Under the pieces are notes generated by a model. It made no database searches and was not told where the DNA came from. It was given only the letters and a program-made list of their open reading frames with translations. Of a stretch of 64,000 bases of DNA, positions 9,153 to 19,800 are shown in pieces; the first letter of the stretch is position 1; every line of letters begins with the position of its first letter. Where the stretch lies: assembly GCA_963763305.1 (NCBI GenBank), contig CAVXNP010000001.1, positions 930,001-994,000 of the forward strand, written 5' to 3'. The translations under genes and the position numbers were made by a program. The stretch is from CAVXNP01 sp963763305 (GTDB lineage Bacteria > Pseudomonadota > Gammaproteobacteria > Xanthomonadales > Rhodanobacteraceae).

Positions 9153-10280
9153 ATGAAACCGAGCCTGCGATGGCTGTTGCTGCTCTGCCTTGTCCTGTCC
9201 TGCGGCCTGTCGCACGCCCGCCGCATCGACGACGCCAGCCCGCCCGCCGCGCCCGGCAGCAGCGCCGGTCCAGCGCGCCAGGCGCTCACGGTGGGCGTGA
9301 AGGTGGCGCCGCCGTTCGTGATCGCCGAGGGCGACCACTACCGCGGCCTGGCCATCGACCTGTGGCAGGAAGCGGCCGCCGATCACGGCTGGACCTACCA
9401 CTACCGCGCCTACGATCTGGAAGGCCTGCTCGACGCCGTGGCCAGGGGTGAGGTGGACGTGGGCGTGGGCGCGATCACCGCCACCGCCGCGCGCGAACAC
9501 CGCATGGATTTCTCCCATCCGCTGACCAGCTCCGGTCTGGGCATCGCCGTGCATACCGAGCAGAGCGCCGGCTGGATGGCGGTGGCACGGGCACTGGTAT
9601 CACCCGAGTTTCTCAAGGTCATCGCCACGTTGAGCCTGGTGTTGCTGGCGATCGGCTTGCTGGTCTGGCTGGTCGAGCGCCACCATAACCCCGACCAGTT
9701 CGGCGGCGGACGCGGCCGCGGGATCTTCTCCGGCTTCTGGTGGGCGATGGTGACCATGACCACGGTCGGCTATGGCGACGTGGCGCCGCGCACGATTCCC
9801 GGGCGGCTGATCGGCATGGCCTGGATGCTCACCGCCCTGATCGTGGTGTCGTTCTTCACCGCCTCGATCACCAGCGCGCTGACCGTCGGCCAGCTCAGCC
9901 AGCGCATCCACAACGTCGACGACCTGGCCACGTTGCAGGTGACCAGCGTTCCCGGCAGCACCAGCGCGGCCTGGCTGGAGCGCCGGCACATCGATTATCA
10001 CCCGGCCAGGGACCTGGACAGTGCGCTGGCATCGCTGGCCGCCGGCGATACCGGCGCGGTGGTCTATGACGCGCCGCTGCTGCGCTACGAGATCGGCCAG
10101 CGCTACCGCCGGCAGTTGCAGGTGGTGCCGCTGGTGCTGGAACGACAGGACTATGCCTTCGCCCTGCCCAGCCGCAGCCCCCTGCGCGAACCGATCGACA
10201 CCTCGCTGCTGGAGCGGATCAACCGCGGCGACTGGAACGACCGGCTCAAGCGCTATTTCGGCAGCAGTGCCACCCCCTGA
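9153..10280 (+). CDS. Prokaryotic ionotropic glutamate receptor-like potassium channel (GluR0 type)
   Basis: The 375-residue protein has the order signal peptide (1-22), half of a periplasmic binding domain (about 45-150), membrane helix (about 153-175), pore loop with the potassium selectivity filter TVGYGD (204-209), second helix (about 217-245), and second half of the binding domain. This is the S1-M1-P-M2-S2 plan of GluR0, a ligand-gated potassium channel. S1 contains TAAREHRMDFSHP, where the Arg (about 114) corresponds to the residue that binds the amino-acid carboxylate in glutamate receptors. S2 has VYDAPLLRY, with the Asp expected to bind the amino group. A clear AAGGAG lies seven bases before the ATG. 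An upstream extension of the frame overlaps dusB and is not used. Confidence 0.88.
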   Translation: MKPSLRWLLLLCLVLSCGLSHARRIDDASPPAAPGSSAGPARQALTVGVKVAPPFVIAEGDHYRGLAIDLWQEAAADHGWTYHYRAYDLEGLLDAVARGEVDVGVGAITATAAREHRMDFSHPLTSSGLGIAVHTEQSAGWMAVARALVSPEFLKVIATLSLVLLAIGLLVWLVERHHNPDQFGGGRGRGIFSGFWWAMVTMTTVGYGDVAPRTIPGRLIGMAWMLTALIVVSFFTASITSALTVGQLSQRIHNVDDLATLQVTSVPGSTSAAWLERRHIDYHPARDLDSALASLAAGDTGAVVYDAPLLRYEIGQRYRRQLQVVPLVLERQDYAFALPSRSPLREPIDTSLLERINRGDWNDRLKRYFGSSATP

Positions 10281-10504
10281 TACGGCCGCACCCTCGACCG
10301 TGCCGTGCCGGCGGCCATCCCAGCGCGGCCGACCGGCCGGATCCGGCGAGGGCGGCGGCCGGGGACCCGGCCGTGATCGACCGGCGCGCCGGCCGCAGTT
10401 CCGGGGACGCTGGCTACACCACCGGTCCGATCATGCCGGGCGATTGACGGCACGCACCCCACTGCACATTCAGCCAAGCCGGTGTATCATGCCCCGCCTC
10501 TTTC

Positions 10505-10533
10505 ATCTCTCTATCCGCAAGGAAGGATATAAC
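10505..10533 (+). promoter_or_regulatory. Sequence element shared with metF, in the metK leader
   Basis: ATCTCTCTATC followed twelve bases later by GATATA matches the element before metF (ATCTTTCTATC then GATATA, same spacing). In metK it overlaps the ribosome-binding sequence AAGGA and lies 6-34 bases before the ATG. It could be an operator or a translation-control site responding to S-adenosylmethionine metabolites. The function is inference. Confidence 0.4.
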
Positions 10534-10538
10534 CCACG

Positions 10539-11738
10539 ATGAGCAGCCACCTCTTCACTTCCGAGTCGGTCTCCGAAGGCCATCCGGACAAGGTCGCCGA
10601 CCAGATTTCCGACGCCGTGCTGGACGCGATCCTGGCGCAGGACCCGCGTGCCCGCGTGGCCTGCGAGACCATGGTCAAGACCGGCGTGGCGATCGTCGCC
10701 GGCGAGATCACCACCAGCGCCTGGATCGACCTGGAGGCGCTCACCCGCAAGGTGATCCTGGACATCGGCTACAACTCCAGCGAAGTCGGCTTCGACGGCG
10801 CCACCTGCGGCGTGCTCAACCTGATCGGCAAGCAGTCGCCGGACATCAACCGCGGCGTGGACCGCAAGAAGCCCGAGGAACAGGGCGCTGGCGACCAGGG
10901 CCTGATGTTCGGCTACGCCACCAACGAGACCAAGACCTTCATGCCGGCGGCGATCCACTTCTCGCACCGGCTGGTCGAGCAGCAGGCGAAGGTGCGCAAG
11001 CAGAAGAACTCGCCGCTGCCGTGGCTGCGCCCGGACGCCAAGAGCCAGGTCACCCTGCGCTACGAGAACGACAAGGCGGTGGCGATCGACGCGGTGGTGC
11101 TGTCGACCCAGCACGACCCGGGCATCAAGCAGAAGGACCTGATCGAGGCGGTGCGCGAGTACATCCTCAAGCCGGTGCTGCCGGCCAAGTGGTTGCACAA
11201 GGGCACCAAGTTCCACATCAACCCGACCGGCAAGTTCGTGATCGGCGGCCCGGTCGGCGACTGCGGCCTGACCGGCCGCAAGATCATCGTCGACACCTAC
11301 GGCGGCTGGGCCCGCCACGGCGGCGGCGCGTTCTCCGGCAAGGACCCGTCCAAGGTCGACCGTTCGGCCGCCTATGCCGCGCGCTACGTGGCCAAGAACA
11401 TCGTCGCCGCCGGCATTGCCGACCGCTGCGAAGTGCAGGTCAGCTACGCCATCGGCGTCGCGCATCCGACCTCGATCTCGGTGACCACCTTCGGCACCGG
11501 CAAGATCCCCGAGGAGCAGATCGAGAAGCTGATCCGCACGCACTTCGACCTGCGCCCGTACGGCATCCTGCAGATGCTCGACCTGATCCACCCGATGTAC
11601 CAGCAGACCGCCAGCTACGGCCACTTCGGCCGTAACCCGCAGCAGCTGACCGACGCCAACGGCAACGCCTACACCACTTTCTCGTGGGAAAAGACCGACA
11701 AGGCAGAAGTGCTGCGCAAGGCCGCCAAGCTGAAGTAA
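10539..11738 (+). CDS. metK: S-adenosylmethionine synthetase
   Basis: The 399-residue enzyme makes S-adenosylmethionine from methionine and ATP. It has the N-terminal SESVSEGHPDKVADQ with the catalytic His, the GAGDQGLMFGYA ATP loop (about residue 118), TGRKIIVDTYGG, and the phosphate loop GGGAFSGKDPSKVDRS. Length is slightly above the usual 384 but normal for this order. The start follows AAGGA at 10521-10526. A strong terminator follows. ahcY and metF elsewhere in the window complete the methyl cycle. Confidence 0.97.
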   Translation: MSSHLFTSESVSEGHPDKVADQISDAVLDAILAQDPRARVACETMVKTGVAIVAGEITTSAWIDLEALTRKVILDIGYNSSEVGFDGATCGVLNLIGKQSPDINRGVDRKKPEEQGAGDQGLMFGYATNETKTFMPAAIHFSHRLVEQQAKVRKQKNSPLPWLRPDAKSQVTLRYENDKAVAIDAVVLSTQHDPGIKQKDLIEAVREYILKPVLPAKWLHKGTKFHINPTGKFVIGGPVGDCGLTGRKIIVDTYGGWARHGGGAFSGKDPSKVDRSAAYAARYVAKNIVAAGIADRCEVQVSYAIGVAHPTSISVTTFGTGKIPEEQIEKLIRTHFDLRPYGILQMLDLIHPMYQQTASYGHFGRNPQQLTDANGNAYTTFSWEKTDKAEVLRKAAKLK

Positions 11739-11760
11739 CCCGCACCGCGGGTGACGCGAG

Positions 11761-11785
11761 AGGCCGCCTTCGGGCGGCCTTTTTC
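11761..11785 (+). terminator. Rho-independent terminator after metK
   Basis: AGGCCGCC-TTCG-GGCGGCCT followed by five T residues. It has a perfect eight-base-pair stem with a UUCG loop, 22 bases after the metK stop. Confidence 0.92.
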
Positions 11786-11989
11786 GTGTGCACGGGAAAC
11801 GCGTGCGCGCCGGTGGCCCGCGCCGGCCCGATGCGTGTCGTGCATGAGCCCATCTCCCCCTTCGCTGGCCCACCGGATGGTCGGGTACGGACACCGCATG
11901 CAGCCGCGCCCGCTCGCCCGCACCGGTCACTGGCAGGCACCGAACGGCGTTCGCGCGGTCGATTGCGGTTGCAACCGCTCGTGCCCCGC

Positions 11990-11995
11990 TACAAT
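11990..11995 (+). promoter_or_regulatory. -10-like TACAAT directly before uup
   Basis: TACAAT ends seven bases before the uup ATG and there is no ribosome-binding sequence in between, so a transcript from it would be leaderless or nearly so. Confidence 0.4.
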
Positions 11996-12001
11996 GGGCG
12001 G

Positions 12002-13874
12002 ATGTCCCTGATCCAATTGCAACGCGTCGACTTCAGCATCGGCGGCCCCCTCCTGCTCGAACACGTCGACCTGTCGATCGAGGCGAACGAGCGTGTCTGC
12101 ATCGTCGGCCGCAACGGCGAAGGCAAGTCCACCCTGATGAAACTGATCGCCGGCGAGCTGCACCCGGACGATGGCGAAGTGCGCGTGCAGAACGGCGTGG
12201 TCATCGCGCGCATGGCGCAGGAGGTGCCGCAGGGCACCGAAGGCACCGTGTTCGACGTGGTCGCCGAAGGCCTGGGCGACCTCGGGCCGGCTGCTGGCGC
12301 GCTACCACCATCTGCTGGCCGAGGGCGATTTCGACGCGCTCGGCGACGTGCAGCACCAGATCGAGGCGCAGCACGGCTGGGACCTGGATCGCCGGGTGGA
12401 CGACGTGCTGACCCAGCTGGAGCTGCCCGGCGAGACCGACTTCGCCGCGCTCTCCGGCGGCATGAAGCGCCGCGTGCTGCTGGCCCAGGCGCTGGTGCGC
12501 AAGCCCGACGTGTTGCTGCTGGACGAGCCGACCAACCACCTGGACATCGAGGCGATCGGCTGGCTGGAAGGTTTCCTCAAGCAGTTCCCCGGCAGCATCC
12601 TGTTCGTCACCCATGACCGCAGCTTCCTGCGCGCCCTGGCCACCCGCATCGTGGAGATCGACCGCGGCGCGCTGACCGACTGGCCGGGCGACTACGACAA
12701 CTACCTGCGCCGACGCGAGGAGCGCCTGCATGCCGAAAGCCAGGCCAACGCGCTGTTCGACAAGAAGCTGGCGCAGGAAGAAGTGTGGATCCGCCAGGGC
12801 ATCAAGGCACGGCGCACCCGCAACGAAGGCCGCGTGCGCGCGCTGAAGGCGCTGCGCAACGAGCGCGCCGAGCGGCGCAACCTCAGCGGCAACGTGAAGA
12901 TGACTGCGGCCAACGCACAGGCCTCGGGCAAGAAGGTGATCGACCTGGAGCACGTGCACCAGGCCTACGGCGGGCGCGTGCTGATCGAGGACTTGTCCAC
13001 CACCATCATGCGCGGCGACCGGGTCGGCATCATCGGCCCCAACGGTGCCGGCAAGAGCACCCTGCTCAAGATCATGCTGGGCGAACTGAAGCCGCAGCGC
13101 GGCGAGGCGACCCTGGGCACCGGCATCCAGATCGCCTACTTCGACCAGCACCGGCTGCAGCTCAACGACGCGCTCAATGCGCTGGACAACGTCGCCGAAG
13201 GACGCGAGTTCATCGAGCTCAACGGCAGCCGCAAGCACGTCATCGGCTACCTGCAGGACTTCCTGTTCTCGCCCGAGCGCGCGCGCGCGCCGATCACCCG
13301 CCTGTCCGGCGGCGAACGCAACCGGTTGCTGCTGGCCAAGCTGTTCGCGCAGCCGTCCAACCTGCTGGTGATGGACGAACCGACCAACGATCTGGACGTG
13401 GAAACGCTGGAACTGCTGGAAGACCTGCTCACCGAGTACCACGGCACCCTGCTGCTGGTCTCGCACGATCGCGCGTTCCTGGACAACGTGGTGTCCAGCA
13501 CCCTGGTGCTCGAAGGCGAAGGGCGGATCGGCGAATACGTGGGCGGTTACAGCGACTGGCTGCGCCAGCGCCCGTCCGGTGCCACGCCCGCACGCACCGC
13601 CACCGGCCAGGTTGCCAAGCCGGCCAGCCAGCCGGCACCGCCACCGGCCGCACCCAAAGCCAAGCGCAGCTTCAAGGAGCAGCACGAACTGGAGCAGCTG
13701 CCCAAACGCATCGAGCAACTGGAGGCGGCTATCGCCAGCCGCACCGAGGCGATGAACGAACCGGCCTTCTTCCAGCAGGACAGCGCCGCGATCGTGCAGG
13801 CCAACGAGGCACTGGCTGCGCTGCAAGCGGAGCTGGACCAGGCCTACCAGCGCTGGGAAGCACTCGAAGGCTGA
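12002..13874 (+). CDS. uup: ABC-F ATPase Uup, one frameshift
   Basis: Uup is a cytoplasmic twin-cassette ATPase of the ABC-F family, acting on ribosomes and affecting precise excision of transposons. Cassette 1 has GRNGEGKST, LSGGMKRRVLLAQ and LLLDEPTNHLD. Cassette 2 has GPNGAGKST, LSGGERNRLLLAK and VMDEPTNDLD. They are joined by the charged linker RRTRNEGRVRALKALRNERA, and the C-terminal coiled coil (about residues 550-623) is typical of Uup. The frame shifts at 12284-12286, where GGG should be GG (GDLG then RLLARYHHLL). Correcting it gives 623 residues. Confidence 0.93.
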
Positions 13875-13926
13875 GCCTGATCGGCAGGCAGGCACCCAGT
13901 GCCTCCGGGCCCGGAGCTCAAGACGC

Positions 13927-13958
13927 TGGATCCCCGCCTTCGCTGGGATGACGAGCAA
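13927..13958. repeat. CCCCGCCTTCGCTGGGATGACG-type REP element
   Basis: GGATCCCCGCCTTCGCTGGG followed by ATGACGAG is the widespread intergenic palindrome of Xanthomonadales and other proteobacteria (typical form CCCCGCCTTCGCGGGG-ATGACG). It is a single copy in the 294-base space between uup and the efflux operon. The rest of that space shows nothing coding. Confidence 0.7.
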
Positions 13959-14123
13959 AGGTCGAGGCCTTCGTACGGCGCCACGAATGCCTGCTTGGTG
14001 GGCCTCCTTGACAGCGACTGTCGCGCCGCGCCGTGCCCTTCTGCGACGGAGGGTGTCGTACTGCGGGGGAACGCCTCTCCACGGTGGCTGCGGCCATGAC
14101 TTCTGGCATGGCTGCGTCGGCAT

Positions 14124-14139
14124 TGTTACGTTATATCAT
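14124..14139 (+). promoter_or_regulatory. A+T-rich site before the RND operon (possible promoter or metal-regulator box)
   Basis: TGTTACGTTATATCAT is an A+T island in GC-rich DNA, 30 bases before the outer-membrane gene. It contains TTATAT and part of a TGTTAY-N-TATAnCA arrangement that loosely recalls Zur boxes. Symmetry is weak, so it may simply be the promoter. Confidence 0.3.
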
Positions 14140-14168
14140 CCTGTCTTTCCGGTCGCCGAAGAGCTGGC

Positions 14169-15710
14169 ATGCGCCCCTCCCGAACTGCATCACCACGCCC
14201 TGGCGCGATCCCTCGGGGCAAGCCACAAGGGCGCGCGAGGTGGCGGGTGGCCAGCCTGTTGACGGTGGCCGCACTGGCCGGCTGCACCGTGGGACCGGAC
14301 TTCCAGCGTCCAGCCGCACCCACCGGCAACCACTACGACACGCATCCCCTGGCCAGCAGCACAGCCAGCACGCCGGTGACCGGCGGCGCGGCGCAACGGA
14401 TCGAGCCCGGGCGCGACATCCCGGCCGACTGGTGGACGCTGTTCCAGTCGCCGGCACTCGACACGCTGGTGCGCCAGGCACTGGCACACAACCCGGATCT
14501 TGCCGCCGCGCGTGAAGCACTGACCGCCGCTCACGAAGGCACCCTCGCCGGTCGCGGAGGGAACTGGCCAAGCGTGACGGCCGAGCTGGCCGCCAGCCGG
14601 GAAAAGGACCCCGCCGGCGCACTGGCGCCGGTGCCCAGCAACAACGCCTACCTGTACAACCTGTTCACCCCGCAGGTCAGCGTCGGCTACACCCTGGACG
14701 TGTTCGGCGCCAACCGGCGCGCCAACGAATCGCTGGCCGCGCAGGAACAGGCCACCGCCTACCAGCTCGATGCCGCGCGCATCACGCTGAGCAGCAACGT
14801 GGTGCTGGCCGCGGTGCAGGCCGCCTCGCTGCGCACCCAGTTGCAGGCCACCGACGAGCTGCTGGCGATCAACCGGCACATGCTCGACATTCTGCAGCGG
14901 CAGTACCGGGTCGGCTACGCCGGCAAACTGGATCTTTCCGCGCAGACCGCGCAACTGGCCCAGGTGCAGGCGGGTCGACCGGACCTGGTCAAGCAGCTGC
15001 GCCAGCAGGAACACCTGCTCGCCGTGCTGGCCGGGCAGACGCCGGCCGAGGGCGTGGACACCGACTTCCGTCTGGATGCGCTGCACCTGCCGACCGCCTT
15101 GCCGCTGTCGCTGCCCGCGCAGCTGGTCGAACAGCGCCCGGATGTACTGCAGGCCGAAGCGGCCCTGCATGCCGCCAGCGCCGACATCGGGGTGGCCACC
15201 GCGGCACGCCTGCCCAACCTGTCGCTCAGTGCCACGGTCGGCCGGACCGCGCTCACCGCCGGCGGGTTGAACCAGGCGGGCACCGGCTTCTGGAACATCG
15301 GTGCGGACCTGGCCGCGCCGATCCTGCAGGGCGGCGCGTTGCGTCACCAGCAGCGCGCGGCCGAGGCGACCTACCGCCAGGCCGCCGCGCAGTACCGCAG
15401 CACCGTGCTCACCGCATTCCAGGATGTCGCCGACACGCTTACCGCGATCGAGCAGGACGCGCAGGCGCTGCATTCCGCCGCCACCGCCGCGGCCGCCGCC
15501 CGGACCGCGCTGGATCTGTCCCGGCGCCAGTGGAAGGACGGCTACGCCAACATGCTCACGCTGCTCAACGCCGAACAGACCTACCAGCAGGCGCGCATCG
15601 CCCTGGTGCAGGCCCAGGCCGCCCGCTACGCCGATACCGCGGCGCTGTTCCAGGCGCTCGGCGGCGGCTGGTGGCACGACTCCGCTTCGACCTCCGGAAA
15701 GGAACACTGA
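14169..15710 (+). CDS. Outer-membrane efflux lipoprotein (NodT/OprM/CusC type)
   Basis: The 513-residue outer-membrane channel subunit of a tripartite pump has a signal peptide ending at a lipobox (AALAGC, then TVGPDFQRP, the classic NodT-family start of the mature protein). DWWTLFQSPALDTLV and two repeated helical halves follow (LAAAREALTAAHEG; LSLSATVGRTAL). Its stop overlaps the adaptor start by one base (TGATG). The N-terminus carries an unusually long basic stretch before the hydrophobic segment, so a later start is possible. Confidence 0.9.
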   Translation: MRPSRTASPRPGAIPRGKPQGRARWRVASLLTVAALAGCTVGPDFQRPAAPTGNHYDTHPLASSTASTPVTGGAAQRIEPGRDIPADWWTLFQSPALDTLVRQALAHNPDLAAAREALTAAHEGTLAGRGGNWPSVTAELAASREKDPAGALAPVPSNNAYLYNLFTPQVSVGYTLDVFGANRRANESLAAQEQATAYQLDAARITLSSNVVLAAVQAASLRTQLQATDELLAINRHMLDILQRQYRVGYAGKLDLSAQTAQLAQVQAGRPDLVKQLRQQEHLLAVLAGQTPAEGVDTDFRLDALHLPTALPLSLPAQLVEQRPDVLQAEAALHAASADIGVATAARLPNLSLSATVGRTALTAGGLNQAGTGFWNIGADLAAPILQGGALRHQQRAAEATYRQAAAQYRSTVLTAFQDVADTLTAIEQDAQALHSAATAAAAARTALDLSRRQWKDGYANMLTLLNAEQTYQQARIALVQAQAARYADTAALFQALGGGWWHDSASTSGKEH

Positions 15711-16865
15711 TGCCCGCCCGACACGTGACCGGCGCATGGCGCCGAAGCCCGCGGTGCGCCGCCGCCCTGGCCACACTCATGGCCCTGGCCGGATGTTCGC
15801 CACCGGAACAGGCCGCCGCACCCAAGCCGACCGCCCAAGGCGTAACGCTGACTGCCGACCAGCGCGCACATCTGAAGCTGATCACCGTGACGCAGCGCGA
15901 CGTGCATGTCACCACGCAGGCACCGGGCCGGGTCGACTTCGACGCCACCCGCTCCACCACCGTGCTGGCACCGTTCTCCGGGCCGGTCACGCGGCTGCTG
16001 GTCGCCCCCGGCGACAGCGTGCATGCAGGCCAGCCGCTGGCGGCAGTGCGCTCGTCCGACTACGCCGACGCGGTCGGTGCCTACCGCAAGGCGGTGGTCG
16101 CGGCAAACAACGCCGACCGGGTGGCGAAGATGACCGACGACCTGGTCAAGCACGACGGCGTCTCGCCCCGCGAGGCCGCGCAGGCGGACAGCGACGCAGC
16201 CAGCGCCGAGGCCGACCGCGCCGCCGCGTCGCAGGCATTGCAAGCGATGCACGTGGACCGGGCCACCCTGGCGTCGATCCGCGACGGCACATCGCTTCCC
16301 ACCGAAGCGATCATCCGCGCGCCGATCGACGGCACCGTCGTGCAGCGGCAAATCGGCCCGGGCCAGCTGCTGCAGGCCGGCGACACCGCCTGCTTCGTGC
16401 TGGCCGACCTGTCGCACCTGTGGGTGATGGCGCAGCTTTCCACCGATGAGCTGGCGCGCGTGCAGGTGGGCGACCCGGCCGAGGTGGTCACCCCGGGCGG
16501 CACGGACCGTGCCCGGCCAGGTCACCTACGTCGCCGCCGAGATCGACCCGGACACCGGCCTGACCCCGGCACGGGTGACGGTCAGCCACGCGGCCACCGC
16601 GCTGCGCAAGCAGATGTACGTGCAGGTGCGCATCCATGCGGCCAAGGCGCAGCCTGCGCTGTGGGTGCCGGTGGGCGCGGTGCAGCGCGACGAGGCCAAC
16701 CTGCCGTTCGTGTTCGTCACCTTGCACGATGGCAGCTTCACCCGCCGCCACATCACGCTGGGCGAGCGCGAAGGCAAGAACTACGTGGTGTCCGCCGGGC
16801 TGAAGCCGGGCGAGCAGGTGGTTGCCGACGGTGGCCTGTTCCTCCAGTTCATGCAGAGCCAATGA
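15710..16865 (+). CDS. RND periplasmic adaptor (HlyD/CusB-like lipoprotein), one frameshift
   Basis: This membrane-fusion subunit links pump and channel. It has a signal peptide with lipobox MALAGC, a barrel-sandwich part (GRVDFDATRSTTVLAPFSGP; LLVAPGDSVHAGQPLA), a helical hairpin (YRKAVVAANNADRVAK), IIRAPIDGTVVQRQIGPGQL, and a C-terminal part continuing as TVPGQVTYVAAEIDPDTGL in another frame. One extra base near 16502 explains the shift (PGG-R-TVPGQ when removed), and the repaired length is 384 residues. The stop overlaps the pump start as ATGA. A continuous frame joining the first part to the pump is a by-product of this error, not a fusion. Confidence 0.88.
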
Positions 16866-19800
16866 GCGCGCCCGCACCCGAGAACGGCCGCGGCTCCGTC
16901 TCGTTGATCAACCGCATCGTTCATGGCTCGCTGGCCCAGCGCGGGTTGATCCTGCTGCTGACGCTGGTGCTGGTGGGCATCGGCTGGCACTCGCTGCGGC
17001 GGCTCCCGGTGGATGCGTACCCGGACCTGGCGCCGCCGGGCGTGTCGCTGGCGATGCAGTGGCCCGGCCACGCGGCGGAGGAAGTCGAGCGGCTGGTCAC
17101 CATCCCGGTGGAGCGGGGCCTGACCGGCCTGCCGCAGGCCACGGTGACCCGTTCGGTCTCGCTGTACGGGCTGAGCGAGGTGGACATCACCTTCGCCGAC
17201 GGCACCGACAACTACTTTGCCCGCCAGCAGGTGTTCAACCGCCTCGGCGACCTGGGTCTGCCCGACGGCGTCACGCCCGACATGGGCCCGCTGTCCTCGC
17301 CCTCGGGGTTGATCTACCGCTACGTGCTGCAAAGCCCGGACCGCTCGCCCACCGAGCTGAAGACGATCGAGGACTGGACCGTCGAGCCGGCCTTCCGCTC
17401 GGTGCCGGGCGTGGCCGACGACTCGGGCTTCGGCGGCGGCACGCTGCAGTACCAGGTCAATCTCGACCCGCTCAAGCTGGCCGCGGTCGGCCTGACCGCC
17501 AGCCAGGTACAGGACGCGCTGGCGGCCAACAACAGCAACGCCGGCGGTGGCTTCTACTCCGAAGGCGGCCAGTTCTACTACGTGCGCGGCGAAGGGCGGC
17601 TGCAGACGCTGCAGGACATCGGCAACGTCGCGCTGGCCAGCCACAATGGCACACCGGTGCGGGTCAAGGACGTCGCCGAGGTCACCACCGGCCTGGCGCC
17701 CCGGCTGGGCCAGTTCGGCTTCAACGACCAGGACGACGCGGTCGAGGGCGTGATCTTCCTGCGCACCGGTGAGAAGACCCAGGACGTACTCAAGCGGGTC
17801 GAGGCCAAGGCCGCCGAACTCAACGACCACGTGCTGCCCAAGGACGTGCGGATCGTGCCGTACTACGACCGCAGCCAGCTGATCGCCAACACCACCGACA
17901 CCGTTCGCGACAACCTGATCCGCGGCATGCTGCTGGTCGTGGTGGTGCTGATCTTCTTCCTGTACGACGTGCGCGCCGGCTTGATCGTCGCCACCACCAT
18001 TCCGCTGGCGCTGCTGTTCGCCTTCGTCTGCCTGGACCTGCAGGGCGCCTCGGCCAACCTGCTGTCGATCGGCGCGATCGACTTCGGCATCCTGGTCGAT
18101 GCGTCGGTGGTGATGGTGGAGAACGTATTCCGCCGGATCGCGCTGCGCGAGGGCCAGCCGTTCGACGTGCGCGCGGTGATCCGCGAGGCGGCGGCCGAAG
18201 TCGACCGTCCGCTGGTCTACGCGGTGGCGGTGATCGTGGTCAGCTTCCTGCCGATCTACGTGCTGTCGGGCCCGTCCGGCACGCTGTTCAAGCCGATGGC
18301 CGACACCATGATCTTCGCGCTGATCGGCGCGCTGGCGGTCACCCTTACGGTGCTGCCGGTGCTGTGTTCCTGGCTGATGCGCAAGGGCGTGCGCGAACGG
18401 CGCAACCGGGCCTTCGAGGCGATCAAGCGCGTCTATGCGCGCGGTCTGGACCGCTGCCTGGCGCGCCCGCGCGCCACCGTGGGTGCTTCGGCGCTGCTGC
18501 TGGCGTTGTCGCTGCTGCTGGTGCCCGGTATCGGTGCCGAGTTCATGCCGCACCTGGACGAGGGTGCGCTGTGGGTGCGCGCGACCATGCCCTACACCAT
18601 CTCCTTCGACGAGTCCTCGCAGATCGTGCCGAAGATCCGCCAGGTGCTGCGCTCGTTCCCGGAAGTGACCATGGTGGCCTCCGAGCACGGCCGTCCGGAC
18701 GACGGCACCGACCCGACCGGCTTCTTCAACGCCGAGTTCTATGTCGGCCTGAAACCGTACGACCAGTGGCAGGGCGCGTACCACAGCAAGGCACAGTTGA
18801 TCGAGGCAATGAACGCCAAGCTCAAGGCCTTTCCCGGCATCGTCTTCAACTACACCCAGCCGGCCGAGGATGCGGTGGACGAGGCCGAGACGGGTCTGAA
18901 GAGCGCCCTGGCGGTCAAGGTGTTCGGGCCGGACCTGAAAACCCTGGAGGCCAAGGGCAAGGCGATCAAGCAGGTGCTCCAGAACGTCCGCGGCATTCGT
19001 GACGTGACCCTGGTGCAGGAGCTGGGCCAACCCAGCCTGACCATCGCCATCGACCGCGCCGCGATCGCCCGCTACGGCATCAACGTGGCCGACATCAACC
19101 AGCTGATCGAGACCGCCATCGGCGGCAGCGTGGCCACCTCGGTGGTGCAGGGCGAGAAGCAGTTCGACCTGGTGGTGCGGCTGCAGAAAGCCTGGCGCAA
19201 CGACCCGCAGGCGATCGGCAACATCCTGGTCGCCACGCCGGCCGGCCAGCAGATCCCGCTGAAGAGCCTGGCCGACATCCGCGTCAGCAACGGCGCCTCG
19301 TTCATCTATCGCGAGGACCAGTCGCGCTACATCGGCGTGCAGTTCTCGGTGCAGGGCCGCGACCTGGCCGGCGCGGTCAACGACGCCATCGCGCAGGTGG
19401 GCAAGAAGGTGGACCTGCCGCGCGGCTACCGCGCCGACTGGGGTGGCGAGTACGCTGAGTACGTGGCCTCGCGCGGGCAGTTGCAGGTGATCGTGCCGGT
19501 CACCGTCGGCCTGATCTTCCTGCTGCTGTTTGCCCTGTACGGCAACTTCAAGTTCCCGCTGATCACCATCGTGGGCGTGGTGCTGTCCGCGCCGATCGGC
19601 GGCCTGGCGGCGCTGTGGCTGACTGGCACGCCGTTCTCGGTGTCCTCGGGCATCGGCTTCCTGGCGCTGTTCGGCGTGTCGGTGCAGACCGCGGTGGTGT
19701 ACATCTCCTACGTCAACGAACTTCGCCAGGGCGGCATGCCGGCGACCGAGGCGATCCGCGAAGGCGCGATCCTGCGGCTGCGCCCGATCATGATGACCGC

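Noticed and set aside
10444..10490. TTGACG and TATCAT as a metK promoter
   Set aside because: The two hexamers are 35 bases apart, far from the 16-18 needed. TATCAT alone may be a -10 box but has no partner.
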